Shown here piece after piece: positions 1-8,598 of a stretch of 39,331 bases of DNA (positions are counted from its first letter, which is position 1; each line of letters begins with the position of its first letter). Origin of the DNA: Clostridia bacterium (GTDB taxonomy: Bacteria > Bacillota > Clostridia > Christensenellales > CAG-138). The position numbers and the translations under genes are program-made. The stretch is from contig JAUNBM010000017.1 in NCBI GenBank assembly GCA_030527115.1, positions 1 to 39,331 of the forward strand. The letters run 5' to 3'. The notes under the pieces were generated by a model. It was not told the DNA's origin and made no database searches. It saw only the letters and a list, made by a program, of their open reading frames with translations.

Positions 1-56
1 TCGCCTCCCGTATGAAAGCCATAAACGACGACTGCCCCCTCCGCTCAAGATAGGGG

Positions 57-1259
57 TTAGAGCAAGACCCACAATGCCGCCGAAAGCGCGGTGATTATTA
101 TGCCCTCATAGGGTATCCGCTCCCGTCCGGGGAGATAATATGGGGAGAGAAAGAACAGCCCGACGAACCAAAGCGCCGCCGCCGTCAGGTGGGGCGGCTT
201 TATCGGCATCAGCCCTATATCGGCGGTTTTTAGAAGGAAATTGATGCACACAATCATCCCCTTGGGTATCAGCGCCACCACGCCCGCAAGCCAGGGCAGG
301 GCAAACTGCAACAGCACCGCCACGAAGGAGGATACGATGAGAATGGAGGATAGCGGGAGTATCAGAATGGTGATGGGAACTGCGGTATACGACACGCCCG
401 AAAAGAAGTAGGCGCACCACGGGAGTATCGCGAGATTTACCGCCAGGCCCGAAACGAGCAGATCGAACGCCTTGTTGTCGGGGAGATGCAACCAGCTTTT
501 GAGCCGGGGTTCGAACGTTAAAAGGCCGTAGATACAGCCGAACGAAAGCAGGAAGCTCAGGCGGGTGATTGAGGACGGGAACAGAAGCAACACCACCGTC
601 AGCGCGATGCAGAACGCCGACAGATGATCCGGCCTTTTCTCCAGCGCCTTTGCCAGCAAAACCACGAGCAACATCACGGCGGCCCTGGTTGCCGACGGCG
701 ACAGTCCCGTGAGGCATACATATACGAGCAAAAACGCCGCTACCAGCAGATACCGGAGCCATCTTTTGACGAACCGGAAGATGCGCAAAACGACCGCGCT
801 CAGGATAGTGACGTGCAAACCCGAAACAGCAAACAGGTGCGCGACCCCGTTGTTGACATAGATCTCATATATCTCGGCGGTCATGTCGTATCTGTCGCCC
901 AAAAGCAAGCCCTTGACTATCCCTGCGTCGTTTCCGAAAAGCTCGTATACCGCGTCCTCGATATCGAAACGAAGCCCTGCGATGAAGCGCATAAAAGCCG
1001 AGTCCTCAAACCCAAGCTCGATATTGGCAAAGGCGAATCTGCTCCCCAGCGAGAGCATCATAAAGAAAAACGCCGTTGAAAAGCCGTCCGCCCGCTCCCG
1101 CAGGAGCAAAAAGCCCAGCCCGAAAGCCGCCGCCGCTACGCCCATGGCTGTATGCGAAAGTAGCATCGACAGGCAGACGCCCGCGAGCGTCCCCAGCGCC
1201 GCCCAAAGAGCCGGCCGCCGGTTGATAAGCCTGTATTCCTCTATGCCTTTGCTTTTCAA
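57..1259 (-). CDS. ComEC/Rec2-type competence membrane protein, short form
   Basis: Polytopic membrane protein of the ComEC competence family, which forms the inner-membrane channel for single-stranded DNA uptake. The diagnostic stretch is at about residues 130-150 (NNGVAHLFAVSGLHV), preceded by a GLLLGDR motif and followed by many hydrophobic segments and an LSPSATRA motif. At 400 residues it is about half the length of full ComEC: the extracellular OB-like region is nearly absent and there is no C-terminal metallo-beta-lactamase domain, as a TAA stop ends it at 57-59. The predicted start is TTG at 1259 with only a weak GGGG before it, so the start is uncertain. It lies 48 bases after valS, with a strong hairpin between. 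The missing domain could be a separate gene beyond the window edge. Confidence 0.8.
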   Translation of the reverse strand: MKSKGIEEYRLINRRPALWAALGTLAGVCLSMLLSHTAMGVAAAAFGLGFLLLRERADGFSTAFFFMMLSLGSRFAFANIELGFEDSAFMRFIAGLRFDIEDAVYELFGNDAGIVKGLLLGDRYDMTAEIYEIYVNNGVAHLFAVSGLHVTILSAVVLRIFRFVKRWLRYLLVAAFLLVYVCLTGLSPSATRAAVMLLVVLLAKALEKRPDHLSAFCIALTVVLLLFPSSITRLSFLLSFGCIYGLLTFEPRLKSWLHLPDNKAFDLLVSGLAVNLAILPWCAYFFSGVSYTAVPITILILPLSSILIVSSFVAVLLQFALPWLAGVVALIPKGMIVCINFLLKTADIGLMPIKPPHLTAAALWFVGLFFLSPYYLPGRERIPYEGIIITALSAALWVLL

Positions 1260-1272
1260 TGCCCCGTAAACC

Positions 1273-1296
1273 GGGAAGCGCAGGAACGCGCTTCCC
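1273..1296. other. perfect 9-bp hairpin between valS and comEC
   Basis: Inverted repeat GGGAAGCGC / GCGCTTCCC with a six-base loop, between the valS stop and the TTG start of the ComEC-like gene. Neither strand has a T-run after the stem, so it is not a standard intrinsic terminator. It could slow read-through, protect or process the mRNA, or affect comEC initiation. Confidence 0.6.
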
Positions 1297-1307
1297 CTTA
1301 TCCACCT

Positions 1308-3941
1308 TTATTCCGCCAGCAGGGATTCCTTTCGCTGTTGGAGCTTTTTCAGCGTCTCGGTATTGACCGCGAGCTTTCTCCGCTCCTCCTCAACGACCGC
1401 GGCGGGCGCTTTTGAAACGAAACCCTCGTTGGCAAGCTTGCCCTCTGCGCGGCTAACCTCGCGCTCGGCGTTTTCAATCTCCTTGTCCAGCCTCGCAAGC
1501 TCCTTTTCGATATCCATGAGCGAAGCGAGCGGTATCAGCACCTCCGCTCCCGCGCAAACGAGATGGATGTCGCCGGCCTTCGGCTTTGGCAACCTTTCGG
1601 CAAGCTGAACCTCGCCCAGCCCCGCCAGCTTGGAAAAATAGGGAATAGCATCGCCAAAAGCCCTCGCATCGGGCACGACTATCAAAGCGTCCACCTTTTG
1701 AGACGGCGCAACGCCCCGCTCCGCCCTGAGATTGCGAATTGAGCGAACCACGTCCGCGACCGTATCCATCAGCCCCACCGCCTCGGGGAAGTCGTAGTCT
1801 TTGCGCGCATTTGGCCAGCTTGAGAGCATTATCGTCTCCTCCGCGCCCGGAAGCTGTTGATAAAGCTCCTCGGTGATGAACGGCATGAACGGATGCAGGA
1901 GCTTGAGTTCTTCGCTTAGCACATGGATGAGCGTTGCCACACAGTTGCGCTTTGCCTCCAGATCCCCGCCGTAGAGCGCGCTCTTGGCAAGCTCAATGTA
2001 CCAGTCGCAGAACTCCGACCAGATGAAGTCGTATATCTTCTGCGCCGCCATATTCAGCTCGAACGCATCGAGGTTCGCGCTCACCTCTGCGATTATGCGA
2101 TTCAGCTCGGTTAATATCCACTTATCCGCCGTACCGAGTTTGGACGGCTCAATGCCATATTCCACTCCCTCCTCAACATTCATGAGGACGAAGCGCGTTG
2201 CATTGTAAATCTTGTTGCAGAAGTTGCGCGCCGCCTCCACCTTCTCGATATAGAAGCGCATATCGTTGCCCGCCGAATTTCCCGTGACGAGCGAGAACCG
2301 GAGCGCGTCCGCCCCGTATTTTTCGATTATTTCCAGCGGGTCTATGCCGTTTCCGAGCGACTTCGACATCTTCCGCCCCTGCGAATCCCTGAGCAGGCCG
2401 TGGATATACACCGTGTTGAACGGCTTTTCGCCCATCACCTCATAGCCGAATATTATCATTCGCGCCACCCAGAAGAAGATTATATCGTAGCCCGTCACGA
2501 GCGTACTCGTCGGATAATACTTTTCTATATCCCCGGTGGAATCGGGATAGCCCAGCGTTGAAAACGGCCAGAGCCCTGAGCTGAACCAGGTGTCCAGCAC
2601 GTCCTCGTCCTGCCGCACCTCCTTGCCGCAATGGGGACAGGCGCTCAACGGGGTTTCGGAGACCGTCATCTCTCCGCACTCGTCGCAGTAATACGCCGGA
2701 ATCCGGTGTCCCCACCAAAGCTGGCGCGAGATGCACCAGTCGCGGATATTTTCGAGCCAGTTGAAATAGGTCTTGGAGAAGCGCTCCGGCACAAACCTGA
2801 TCTCCCCGTTCTTTACGGCTTCAATCGCGGGCTCAGCCAGCTTTTTCATGCTGACAAACCATTGCTTCGACACCATTGATTCGATTGTCGTATGACAGCG
2901 GTAGCAGGCTCCCACGTTGTGAGTATAGTTCTCCACCTTGACGAGATTGCCCGACGCTTTCAAGTCCTCCGTCAGTTGCCTGCGGCACTCGTAACGGTCG
3001 AGCCCCGCATACTTCCCGCCCAGCTCGTTGATATGCCCGTCGTCGGTCATAACGAGGATAGTCGGCAGATTGCAACGCTTGCCCACCTCAAAGTCGTTGG
3101 GATCGTGTCCCGGCGTGATCTTTACCGCGCCGGTTCCAAACTCCATCTCGCAGTATTCATCCGCGACTATCGGGATTTCACGGCCGACCGCCGGAATTAC
3201 GACCGTTTTTCCAACTACGTCCTTATACCGCGGATCGTCGGGATGCACGGCTATCGCCGTATCTCCGAGCATGGTTTCGGGCCTCGTTGTCGCAACCGTT
3301 ATGCCAAAGCTCCCGTCGGGGGCGTCGTAGCGGATGTGCCAAAGGTGGCTGTCCTGCTCCTGATATTCAACCTCGGCGTCGGACAGCGCGGTTTTACACC
3401 GGGGACACCAGTTGATTATCCTGTCGCCCCGATAGATGAGTCCCTTGTCATAGAGGCGCTTAAAGACCTTGATGACCGCATGGTTGCACCCCTGATCCAT
3501 CGTGAACCGCTCCCTGTCCCAGTCGCAGGACGAGCCGATCTTTCGAAGCTGTTGAACGATGGCTCCGCCATACTCCTCGCGCCAGTCCCACGCCCGCTTT
3601 AAAAAGCCCTCTCTGCCCACGTCCTGCTTTTTGAGACCCTGCTTTGCCATATCCTCCACTATCCTCACCTCGGTCGCGATCGACGCATGATCCGTCCCCG
3701 GAAGCCAGAGCGTTTCATGGCCGTTCATCCGCTTATATCGAATGAGCGCATCCTGCATCGTATTGTCTATCGCGTGGCCCATGTGCAGCTTGCCGGTGAT
3801 ATTCGGGGGCGGCATGACTATGCAGTACGGCTCCTTGTCGGGATTCGGTCTCGGGTTGAAATAGCCCGCCTTCTCCCAAATTGCGTACCATTTGCCCTCC
3901 ACGCTCGCGTGGTCATAGGTCTTTGGCAGTTCTTGCTTCAT
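1308..3941 (-). CDS. valS: valyl-tRNA synthetase
   Basis: Cytoplasmic class I aminoacyl-tRNA synthetase that charges tRNA-Val. Seen: the HIGH-type motif HMGH in PPPNITGKLHMGH near residue 50, the KMSKS motif in GRKMSKSLGN near residue 530, zinc-type cysteine pairs (CPRC, CYRC, CDEC, CPHC) and the C-terminal coiled-coil arm typical of ValRS in the last 70 residues. The length of 877 residues is normal. ATG at 3941 is chosen because AGAGGTG lies five bases upstream; an in-frame extension to 3980 would read through the T-box terminator. It is preceded by a T-box leader with its own promoter, so expression should rise when uncharged tRNA-Val accumulates. Confidence 0.97.
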   Translation of the reverse strand: MKQELPKTYDHASVEGKWYAIWEKAGYFNPRPNPDKEPYCIVMPPPNITGKLHMGHAIDNTMQDALIRYKRMNGHETLWLPGTDHASIATEVRIVEDMAKQGLKKQDVGREGFLKRAWDWREEYGGAIVQQLRKIGSSCDWDRERFTMDQGCNHAVIKVFKRLYDKGLIYRGDRIINWCPRCKTALSDAEVEYQEQDSHLWHIRYDAPDGSFGITVATTRPETMLGDTAIAVHPDDPRYKDVVGKTVVIPAVGREIPIVADEYCEMEFGTGAVKITPGHDPNDFEVGKRCNLPTILVMTDDGHINELGGKYAGLDRYECRRQLTEDLKASGNLVKVENYTHNVGACYRCHTTIESMVSKQWFVSMKKLAEPAIEAVKNGEIRFVPERFSKTYFNWLENIRDWCISRQLWWGHRIPAYYCDECGEMTVSETPLSACPHCGKEVRQDEDVLDTWFSSGLWPFSTLGYPDSTGDIEKYYPTSTLVTGYDIIFFWVARMIIFGYEVMGEKPFNTVYIHGLLRDSQGRKMSKSLGNGIDPLEIIEKYGADALRFSLVTGNSAGNDMRFYIEKVEAARNFCNKIYNATRFVLMNVEEGVEYGIEPSKLGTADKWILTELNRIIAEVSANLDAFELNMAAQKIYDFIWSEFCDWYIELAKSALYGGDLEAKRNCVATLIHVLSEELKLLHPFMPFITEELYQQLPGAEETIMLSSWPNARKDYDFPEAVGLMDTVADVVRSIRNLRAERGVAPSQKVDALIVVPDARAFGDAIPYFSKLAGLGEVQLAERLPKPKAGDIHLVCAGAEVLIPLASLMDIEKELARLDKEIENAEREVSRAEGKLANEGFVSKAPAAVVEEERRKLAVNTETLKKLQQRKESLLAE

Positions 3942-3959
3942 AGTATCACCTCTTAAAAT

Positions 3960-4188
3960 AAAATCAGCCCGTCTCGTCAAAGGACGAAACGGGCGTTCGC
4001 GGTACCACCTTTGTTAGATGCAAAATGCATCTCCCTCAAAGCCATAACGCAGCTGTGCGGGCGGGGCTGATGCTTTCACCCCGCCGGCTCAAAAGCGACC
4101 TTCCGCAGTTGATGTCCCGAAAACCCTTCCAGCCATGGGGTTCTCTCTCTAAGGGCTCGCGTGCGTACTCCTCTTTCTCATAGCCTTT
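3960..4188 (-). promoter_or_regulatory. T-box riboswitch (valS leader)
   Basis: The minus strand holds the conserved T-box AGGTGGTACCGCG (4010-3998), which pairs with the tRNA acceptor end, followed by a strong intrinsic terminator. Upstream are the AGAGAGAGAACC and GGTGAAAGC elements of a T-box stem I region. A candidate valine specifier triplet GTC lies at 4099-4097 in AAGGTCGC. T-box RNAs sense uncharged tRNA and prevent termination; valS directly downstream fits a valine specifier. The T-box class is certain, the exact specifier less so. Confidence 0.93.
3961..3994 (-). terminator. T-box intrinsic terminator upstream of valS
   Basis: Stem 3983-3994 with 3967-3978 (12 pairs, one G-U), loop of four bases, then a T-rich tract TGATTTTATTTT on the minus strand. 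It lies directly after the T-box sequence, as needed for transcription attenuation. Confidence 0.92.
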
Positions 4189-4193
4189 ACTGC

Positions 4194-4222
4194 ATATTAC
4201 AGCTTCCTTTGCCGCTTGTCAA
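4194..4222 (-). promoter_or_regulatory. sigma-A-type promoter for valS
   Basis: Minus strand: perfect -35 TTGACA (4222-4217), 17-base spacer, -10 TAATAT (4199-4194). Predicted transcription start is near 4187, at the 5' end of the T-box leader. Confidence 0.75.
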
Positions 4223-4230
4223 GCCCAAGA

Positions 4231-6009
4231 TTAGCCGTATTTTCTCTGCAGCTCCTGCGAAATAATATCGAAATATCCCGTCCCCAGCTTTAAAAAGTCC
4301 TCGACGAACCCCTGTGCCTCCTCATAGGTTTCGGACTCGTCCAGCTCAAAAATCGCCAGCACATTGCAATAGCCCAGCGCGGAGGCGAGATGATAGTCGG
4401 GCATGGCGGTTACCGTTTGATAGTAGCTCTCTGCAAACTGCCGCATTTGATAGCCCTCAAGATAGTCGGCAAGCGCCGCCTCGGAATAGCCGTAATAGTT
4501 GACCATTATACTCGACGACGCAAGCAACAGCGTGTTGTACATGGAGTCCAAAAATCGAAACTGACAGTAGTCCACGCCGTATTCCCCAGCGTTCGACGCA
4601 AACAAAAGCTCCGAATACAGCGCCCAGCCCTCCTCATAGCCTTCGGGCGGCAGGCAGTTTAAAAACGAGGCCTTCGCTTCTTCGGCGTTAAAGGCGTTCA
4701 GATACGCCTCGCCGGGATAGACGGTTCGGGCAAAATCGAACAGGGACAGTTCCCCGCCCTCCGCGCATATAACCGCGCCGCCGCGATACAGCATTGGAAT
4801 CTGCAGATGCTCAAGCTCGTGGGGGAAGCTGTAAACCTCATACTCAGGCATAGCGATGCTTGGAACAACGCCCTCCATTATGCCGGTCATATAAGCCTCC
4901 GCCTCATCGAAAGTCGCAACGCTCGTATTGATTTCCATGGCGAACAGCTCGGGATCCTCACCGTAAAGCAGGGCAAAGAACAGTTGAATGTCCTGCAAGC
5001 CGTTCTCCAACAGCTCCCTCGCCTCCGCCACGCTGAGCCCGGACGCGCCATTCTCCCTCACCATCAGCTCAAACAACTCGCCGCCCTCGGTTCCAAACGC
5101 GGTCGTCAGCCCCAGTTCCTCGCGGCAATAGGGCAAGAGCAACTGTAAAGCGTCGTACAAGGCGGTGTAGGCGGGAAGATATGCGGTTTGCAGCAGGATC
5201 TCATGCTCGGAAAGAAGCCCGTTTGCCGTCTCGGAGCTTATCCCCTCAATACTCCTGATTTTCAGCTCGAACGCCGGACGGAGCGAAGCGGCTTCAAAAC
5301 CCGAAATTATCGCCTCCAAATCATTGAGTACCGCAACGAGCGCCCGCTCCGTCATAAACAGACCCGCTTCCGCCCGGTTTATCTCATGCGCGATAAGCTG
5401 ATCCATGTAAGCGGGCAACTCCGCCATCAGCTTCAGATAGATCTGTGCGTCCTCAACGCTCTCTATATCGAAGGTCAGCAGGAACAACAGCAGTTCTATA
5501 TGCTCCCCGGCATAGGGAGTCAGCGGCTCAGAGTAGGCAAAGCTCTCGCGCTCTTGAAGCAGATTGACAAGGCCTCTTTCAATCGTCTCGCAGGAATACC
5601 GCTCGCTGTCGCTTAACCTGTCGCGATCAATCTCGTTTAACCGACCTAAAAAGCCCTCTATCGCCGCAATCTCCTCCAAAGCCGAATCGGCGCTGAAGCT
5701 TCCAAGCGTTATCCGCGCCTCGATGCGATCTGCTAAGTCCCCTATGCGCGGTTTTATCTCAGCGAAGGCGCGATAGTTGCGGCTCGCATACCAATAAAAG
5801 ATTTCTTCGTCCAAGTCCGCAAGAACCTGCCCCCAGTCCTCCGCAAAGGTCGTGGAAGGCGCGTTCGTTTCTCCGGAGGCAGATTCTCCGGCTTTTGGCG
5901 GGTCGAAGGTCGCGCCCGAATCAGCCGCGTTCCCCTCCCCGGTCGAACAGCCGAAGCAACTTAGAAGCAGAGCCGTTGCAATTATGATACAGCAGAGCCT
6001 CCTACTCAT
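4231..6009 (-). CDS. DUF885-family lipoprotein with degenerate metal-binding motif
   Basis: Predicted surface lipoprotein: residues 1-25 have a basic start, a hydrophobic core and the lipobox-like LLLSCFGC. The rest (592 residues) matches the DUF885 fold, putative zinc-peptidase-like proteins. The family block HEGYPGHxxQ is here RTVYPGEAYL (residues 428-437): both histidines and the first glutamate are lost. The later EGWALYSE block (460-467) is intact. It is therefore probably a binding or structural protein, not an active peptidase, though that is inference. ATG at 6009 follows AAGGAGAT by ten bases; a TTG at 6030 would sit over that site. Its start overlaps the end of rluD by eight bases, so it is the last gene of the pdp-polA-coaE-slt-lspA-rluD run. 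Confidence 0.8.
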   Translation of the reverse strand: MSRRLCCIIIATALLLSCFGCSTGEGNAADSGATFDPPKAGESASGETNAPSTTFAEDWGQVLADLDEEIFYWYASRNYRAFAEIKPRIGDLADRIEARITLGSFSADSALEEIAAIEGFLGRLNEIDRDRLSDSERYSCETIERGLVNLLQERESFAYSEPLTPYAGEHIELLLFLLTFDIESVEDAQIYLKLMAELPAYMDQLIAHEINRAEAGLFMTERALVAVLNDLEAIISGFEAASLRPAFELKIRSIEGISSETANGLLSEHEILLQTAYLPAYTALYDALQLLLPYCREELGLTTAFGTEGGELFELMVRENGASGLSVAEARELLENGLQDIQLFFALLYGEDPELFAMEINTSVATFDEAEAYMTGIMEGVVPSIAMPEYEVYSFPHELEHLQIPMLYRGGAVICAEGGELSLFDFARTVYPGEAYLNAFNAEEAKASFLNCLPPEGYEEGWALYSELLFASNAGEYGVDYCQFRFLDSMYNTLLLASSSIMVNYYGYSEAALADYLEGYQMRQFAESYYQTVTAMPDYHLASALGYCNVLAIFELDESETYEEAQGFVEDFLKLGTGYFDIISQELQRKYG

Positions 6010-6943
6010 CGCAAAAGATCTCCTTTTCAAATTCCAAGCGCGAACCGAAGCTGAGCAAGGCTTTTTTAAAGTATTCGGGCAGGGGCGCGAAGAAAGCCAT
6101 CGGCTCCTGCGTTCTCGGATGAATCAGCCGCAGTCTGTAACCGTGCAACGCCTGCCCCTTAAAGCCGAGCCTTTCGTCCGCCGAACCATATACGGCGTCC
6201 CCCAATATCGGGTGGCGGATATGCTTCATATGCACCCGTATCTGGTGCGTCCTTCCCGTCTCCAGCTCCAGTTGCAGGAGCGTGACCGCGCCGAATCTTT
6301 CCAGCGTCCTGAAATGGGTTACGGCATCCTTGCCGTCGGGCAGAACCGCCATCCTCGTCCTGTCGGTTTTATGCCGCCCTATGCTTGCCCGCACCGTGCC
6401 GCCGTCCTCCCTCACGTTGCCGTGTACCAGCGCGAGATAGCTTCTTCTTGCCGTATGCGCTGCAAACTGGCCCGCCAGGCTCTCGTGAGCAAGGTCGTTT
6501 TTGGCGACCACCAAAAGGCCGCTCGTCATCTTATCTATCCGGTGAACGATTCCCGGTCGTTCAGCCTCCCCGCCGGTTTCGGAAAGCGCGTCGAGATGAA
6601 ACATCAGGGCGTTGACCAGCGTTCCGCTCGGATTTCCAGGCGCGGGATGCACGACCATGCCCTGCGGCTTGTTAATGACGCAGATATCCGCGTCCTCATA
6701 AACTATCTCAATCGGAATGTCCTGCGGAAAGGCGCGTATCTCCTCACGCGGGGCTAAAACCAGCCTTATCTCATCGCCGTCCCGAAGCACGGTATTCTTC
6801 TTTGCGGCGGCTCCGTTTACCCAAACCTTCCCGTCGGCTATCAGCGTTTGCGCATATGCGCGGGACAGCCCGGTATTGGCGGCTATAAACTTATCGACCC
6901 GCTCCCCGCCCAAAGGGACGCGAAGGTTCAGCTCCTCATTCAT
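6002..6943 (-). CDS. rluD: RluA/RluD-family rRNA pseudouridine synthase
   Basis: Converts specific uridines in 23S rRNA to pseudouridine. Seen: an N-terminal S4-type RNA-binding domain (about residues 12-75, DKFIA...SRAYAQTLIADGKVWVNG) and the catalytic motif HRIDKMTSGLLVVAK (aspartate near residue 137), then ETGRTHQIRVH. The length of 313 residues is normal. It overlaps lspA upstream by eight bases and the DUF885 lipoprotein downstream by eight. The lspA-rluD pairing is usual in Bacillota. Which uridines it modifies cannot be told from sequence. Confidence 0.93.
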   Translation of the reverse strand: MNEELNLRVPLGGERVDKFIAANTGLSRAYAQTLIADGKVWVNGAAAKKNTVLRDGDEIRLVLAPREEIRAFPQDIPIEIVYEDADICVINKPQGMVVHPAPGNPSGTLVNALMFHLDALSETGGEAERPGIVHRIDKMTSGLLVVAKNDLAHESLAGQFAAHTARRSYLALVHGNVREDGGTVRASIGRHKTDRTRMAVLPDGKDAVTHFRTLERFGAVTLLQLELETGRTHQIRVHMKHIRHPILGDAVYGSADERLGFKGQALHGYRLRLIHPRTQEPMAFFAPLPEYFKKALLSFGSRLEFEKEIFCDE

Positions 6944-7430
6944 CTTTCTTTTTCTTGATGGATTTTATGTCTCGCTCTACAACGGCGAACAGATTATCCT
7001 TGATAAACAATACCTCGATTGCAAGCAGGATGGTTCCAATTACTATCGCGCTGTCCGCCACATTGAAAACCGGAAACGAGATGAAGGTCGGCTCTATCAT
7101 ATCGCGCACATAGCCCAAGAACACCCTGTCGATAAGGTTGCCCAGCGCTCCCGCGAAGATAAGCGAGGCTATAATCTTCGACAGCTTCGTCATCCCCCTG
7201 TGATTTCTTATGACAAGCGTAACCAAGGCCGCGCAAAACAGGACGGTCAGGATGATGAAAAAGACTTGCGCCCCGCTCAGCATCCCCCACGCCGCGCCCG
7301 TGTTTTCAAGATAGGTCAGCCTCACGACCCCCGGAATAAGCTCCACCGGGGTCGTCCAGTAGGCGGCCGCAAGATGTTTCGTTACCAGATCCAGCGCCAA
7401 TATGCAAGCCGCAAGAATCAGCTCCAGCAT
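6936..7430 (-). CDS. lspA: lipoprotein signal peptidase (signal peptidase II)
   Basis: Inner-membrane aspartyl protease that removes signal peptides from prolipoproteins after lipidation; the DUF885 lipoprotein two genes downstream is a plausible substrate. Seen: four hydrophobic segments, the motif ENTGAAWG and the two catalytic aspartates in GNLIDRV and FNVADSAI. The length of about 164 residues is standard. ATG at 7430 is preferred to the TTG one codon earlier: it shares its A with the TGA stop of the transglycosylase gene (TGATG) and has GGAGG seven bases upstream. The C-terminus is a lysine-rich tail. Confidence 0.95.
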   Translation of the reverse strand: MLELILAACILALDLVTKHLAAAYWTTPVELIPGVVRLTYLENTGAAWGMLSGAQVFFIILTVLFCAALVTLVIRNHRGMTKLSKIIASLIFAGALGNLIDRVFLGYVRDMIEPTFISFPVFNVADSAIVIGTILLAIEVLFIKDNLFAVVERDIKSIKKKKDE

Positions 7431-8008
7431 CAATCGTCCTCCAATTTATCCTCGTACAGCATGAGGTAAACGTCCTGGGCGCGGATTACCCTGTCCACAT
7501 AATTGTCGGTTTCGGGATAGGGGATGTATCGTATCCGTCCCTCCTCGCTCAGCCCATATTCGTCCACCCATTCCCGCGCCCTCGCCGGCCCGGCGTTATA
7601 TGCCGCAAGCGCGATATAAACGTTGCCGTCGAAGCGCTCTATGAGCATGGACAGATAGTAACAGCCGAAGCGTATGTTCAGCTCAGGCTGATAGAGCATC
7701 TCGGTTTCAAAGCCCTCGATGTCCAGCGCGGCGGCTATCTCCTCGCCCGTTGCGGGCATGATCTGCATCATTCCGATAGCTCCCGCCCGGCTCTCCGCCG
7801 ACGGATTGAACTTGCTCTCCGTATGAATCAAGCCGCATACCAGCGTAATGTCCAGCTCAAACTCCTCCGAACTCGCCCGTATCTCGTCGAGATAGCTCAA
7901 CCTATACCTCTGCTTTAGCACCGCAGGCGCGGCAAAGAACAGGAGGAGTAAAATGGCGCAGATTATGATTGCGCAGACTAAAAAAATCGTAAGCTTTCTA
8001 TTCTTCAC
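7430..8008 (-). CDS. membrane-anchored lytic transglycosylase (SLT domain)
   Basis: Peptidoglycan-cleaving enzyme of the Slt/MltC-like family. One N-terminal membrane segment (about residues 5-27) anchors it outside the cell. The catalytic glutamate is in HTESKFNP (near residue 64), followed by AGAIGMMQIMPAT and AALAAYNAGP, the signature blocks of the fold. The length of 192 residues is typical of small clostridial SLT proteins. The GTG start at 8008 overlaps the coaE stop as GTGA, with a G-rich site upstream; a TTG at 8026 is less likely. It is coupled to lspA by a TGATG junction. Confidence 0.92.
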   Translation of the reverse strand: MKNRKLTIFLVCAIIICAILLLLFFAAPAVLKQRYRLSYLDEIRASSEEFELDITLVCGLIHTESKFNPSAESRAGAIGMMQIMPATGEEIAAALDIEGFETEMLYQPELNIRFGCYYLSMLIERFDGNVYIALAAYNAGPARAREWVDEYGLSEEGRIRYIPYPETDNYVDRVIRAQDVYLMLYEDKLEDD

Positions 8009-8598
8009 AGGCCCCGCCCCTTGCAAAAATCGTCATAAATCCTCTTAACCTCCCCTTCAAGCTCCGCCTCGCTCCCGTTGTTTATGCAAACGTAGTCCGC
8101 ACGTTGCATCCGGCAAAAATCGGGAAGCTGGGCGTTCATTCTATCCTCAATTTCCCGCTTCGTCAAGCCGCTTCGCCCCATAACCCGCAAAATTCTCCTG
8201 TCCCTGTCCGCCAGCACGACCACAACCGCGGCGGTAAACGCCTCCAACCCGCACTCAAACAACAGCGGAACATCCCATACCACCGCGTCGTAAGCCTTTG
8301 AACGCCTTAACAGCTCGGCTTTCACAAGCGGGTGGACGAGCGCGTTCAAACGCTCCAAGCTCTGAGAATCGGAAAAGACGCGTCCGGCGATATAGCCCCG
8401 GTTGACCGTCCCGTCCCCGTTCAGCGCCCCTTCGCCAAATTCGGCGGCAAGCCCCTCCTTCAGCGCGGCGCTTTTTTCATACAGCTCGCCGACTATCGCG
8501 TCCGCATCCAAAACGGGAACTCCGAGTTTTTTAAATTGTGCGGCGGTCAGGCTCTTTCCGCTTCCTATGCCGCCGGTAATTCCGATAATATCCGGCAT
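8005..8598 (-). CDS. coaE: dephospho-CoA kinase
   Basis: Last step of coenzyme A synthesis: phosphorylates the 3'-hydroxyl of dephospho-CoA using ATP. Seen: Walker A GGIGSGKS at residues 8-15, the DADAI motif, VHPLV and a WDVPLLFE block, all typical of CoaE. The length is 197 residues. The start at 8598 is fixed by an ATGA overlap with the polA stop and by MPDIIGITGGIGSGKS; the longer open frame to 8679 lies inside polA. Gene order polA-coaE followed by a transglycosylase is common in Bacillota. Confidence 0.96.
   Translation of the reverse strand: MPDIIGITGGIGSGKSLTAAQFKKLGVPVLDADAIVGELYEKSAALKEGLAAEFGEGALNGDGTVNRGYIAGRVFSDSQSLERLNALVHPLVKAELLRRSKAYDAVVWDVPLLFECGLEAFTAAVVVVLADRDRRILRVMGRSGLTKREIEDRMNAQLPDFCRMQRADYVCINNGSEAELEGEVKRIYDDFCKGRGL

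Noticed and set aside
1..22. Possible start of another minus-strand gene (ATG at 22 with GGAGGGGG upstream)
   Set aside because: Only seven codons lie within the window. holA often follows comEC, but nothing here identifies it.
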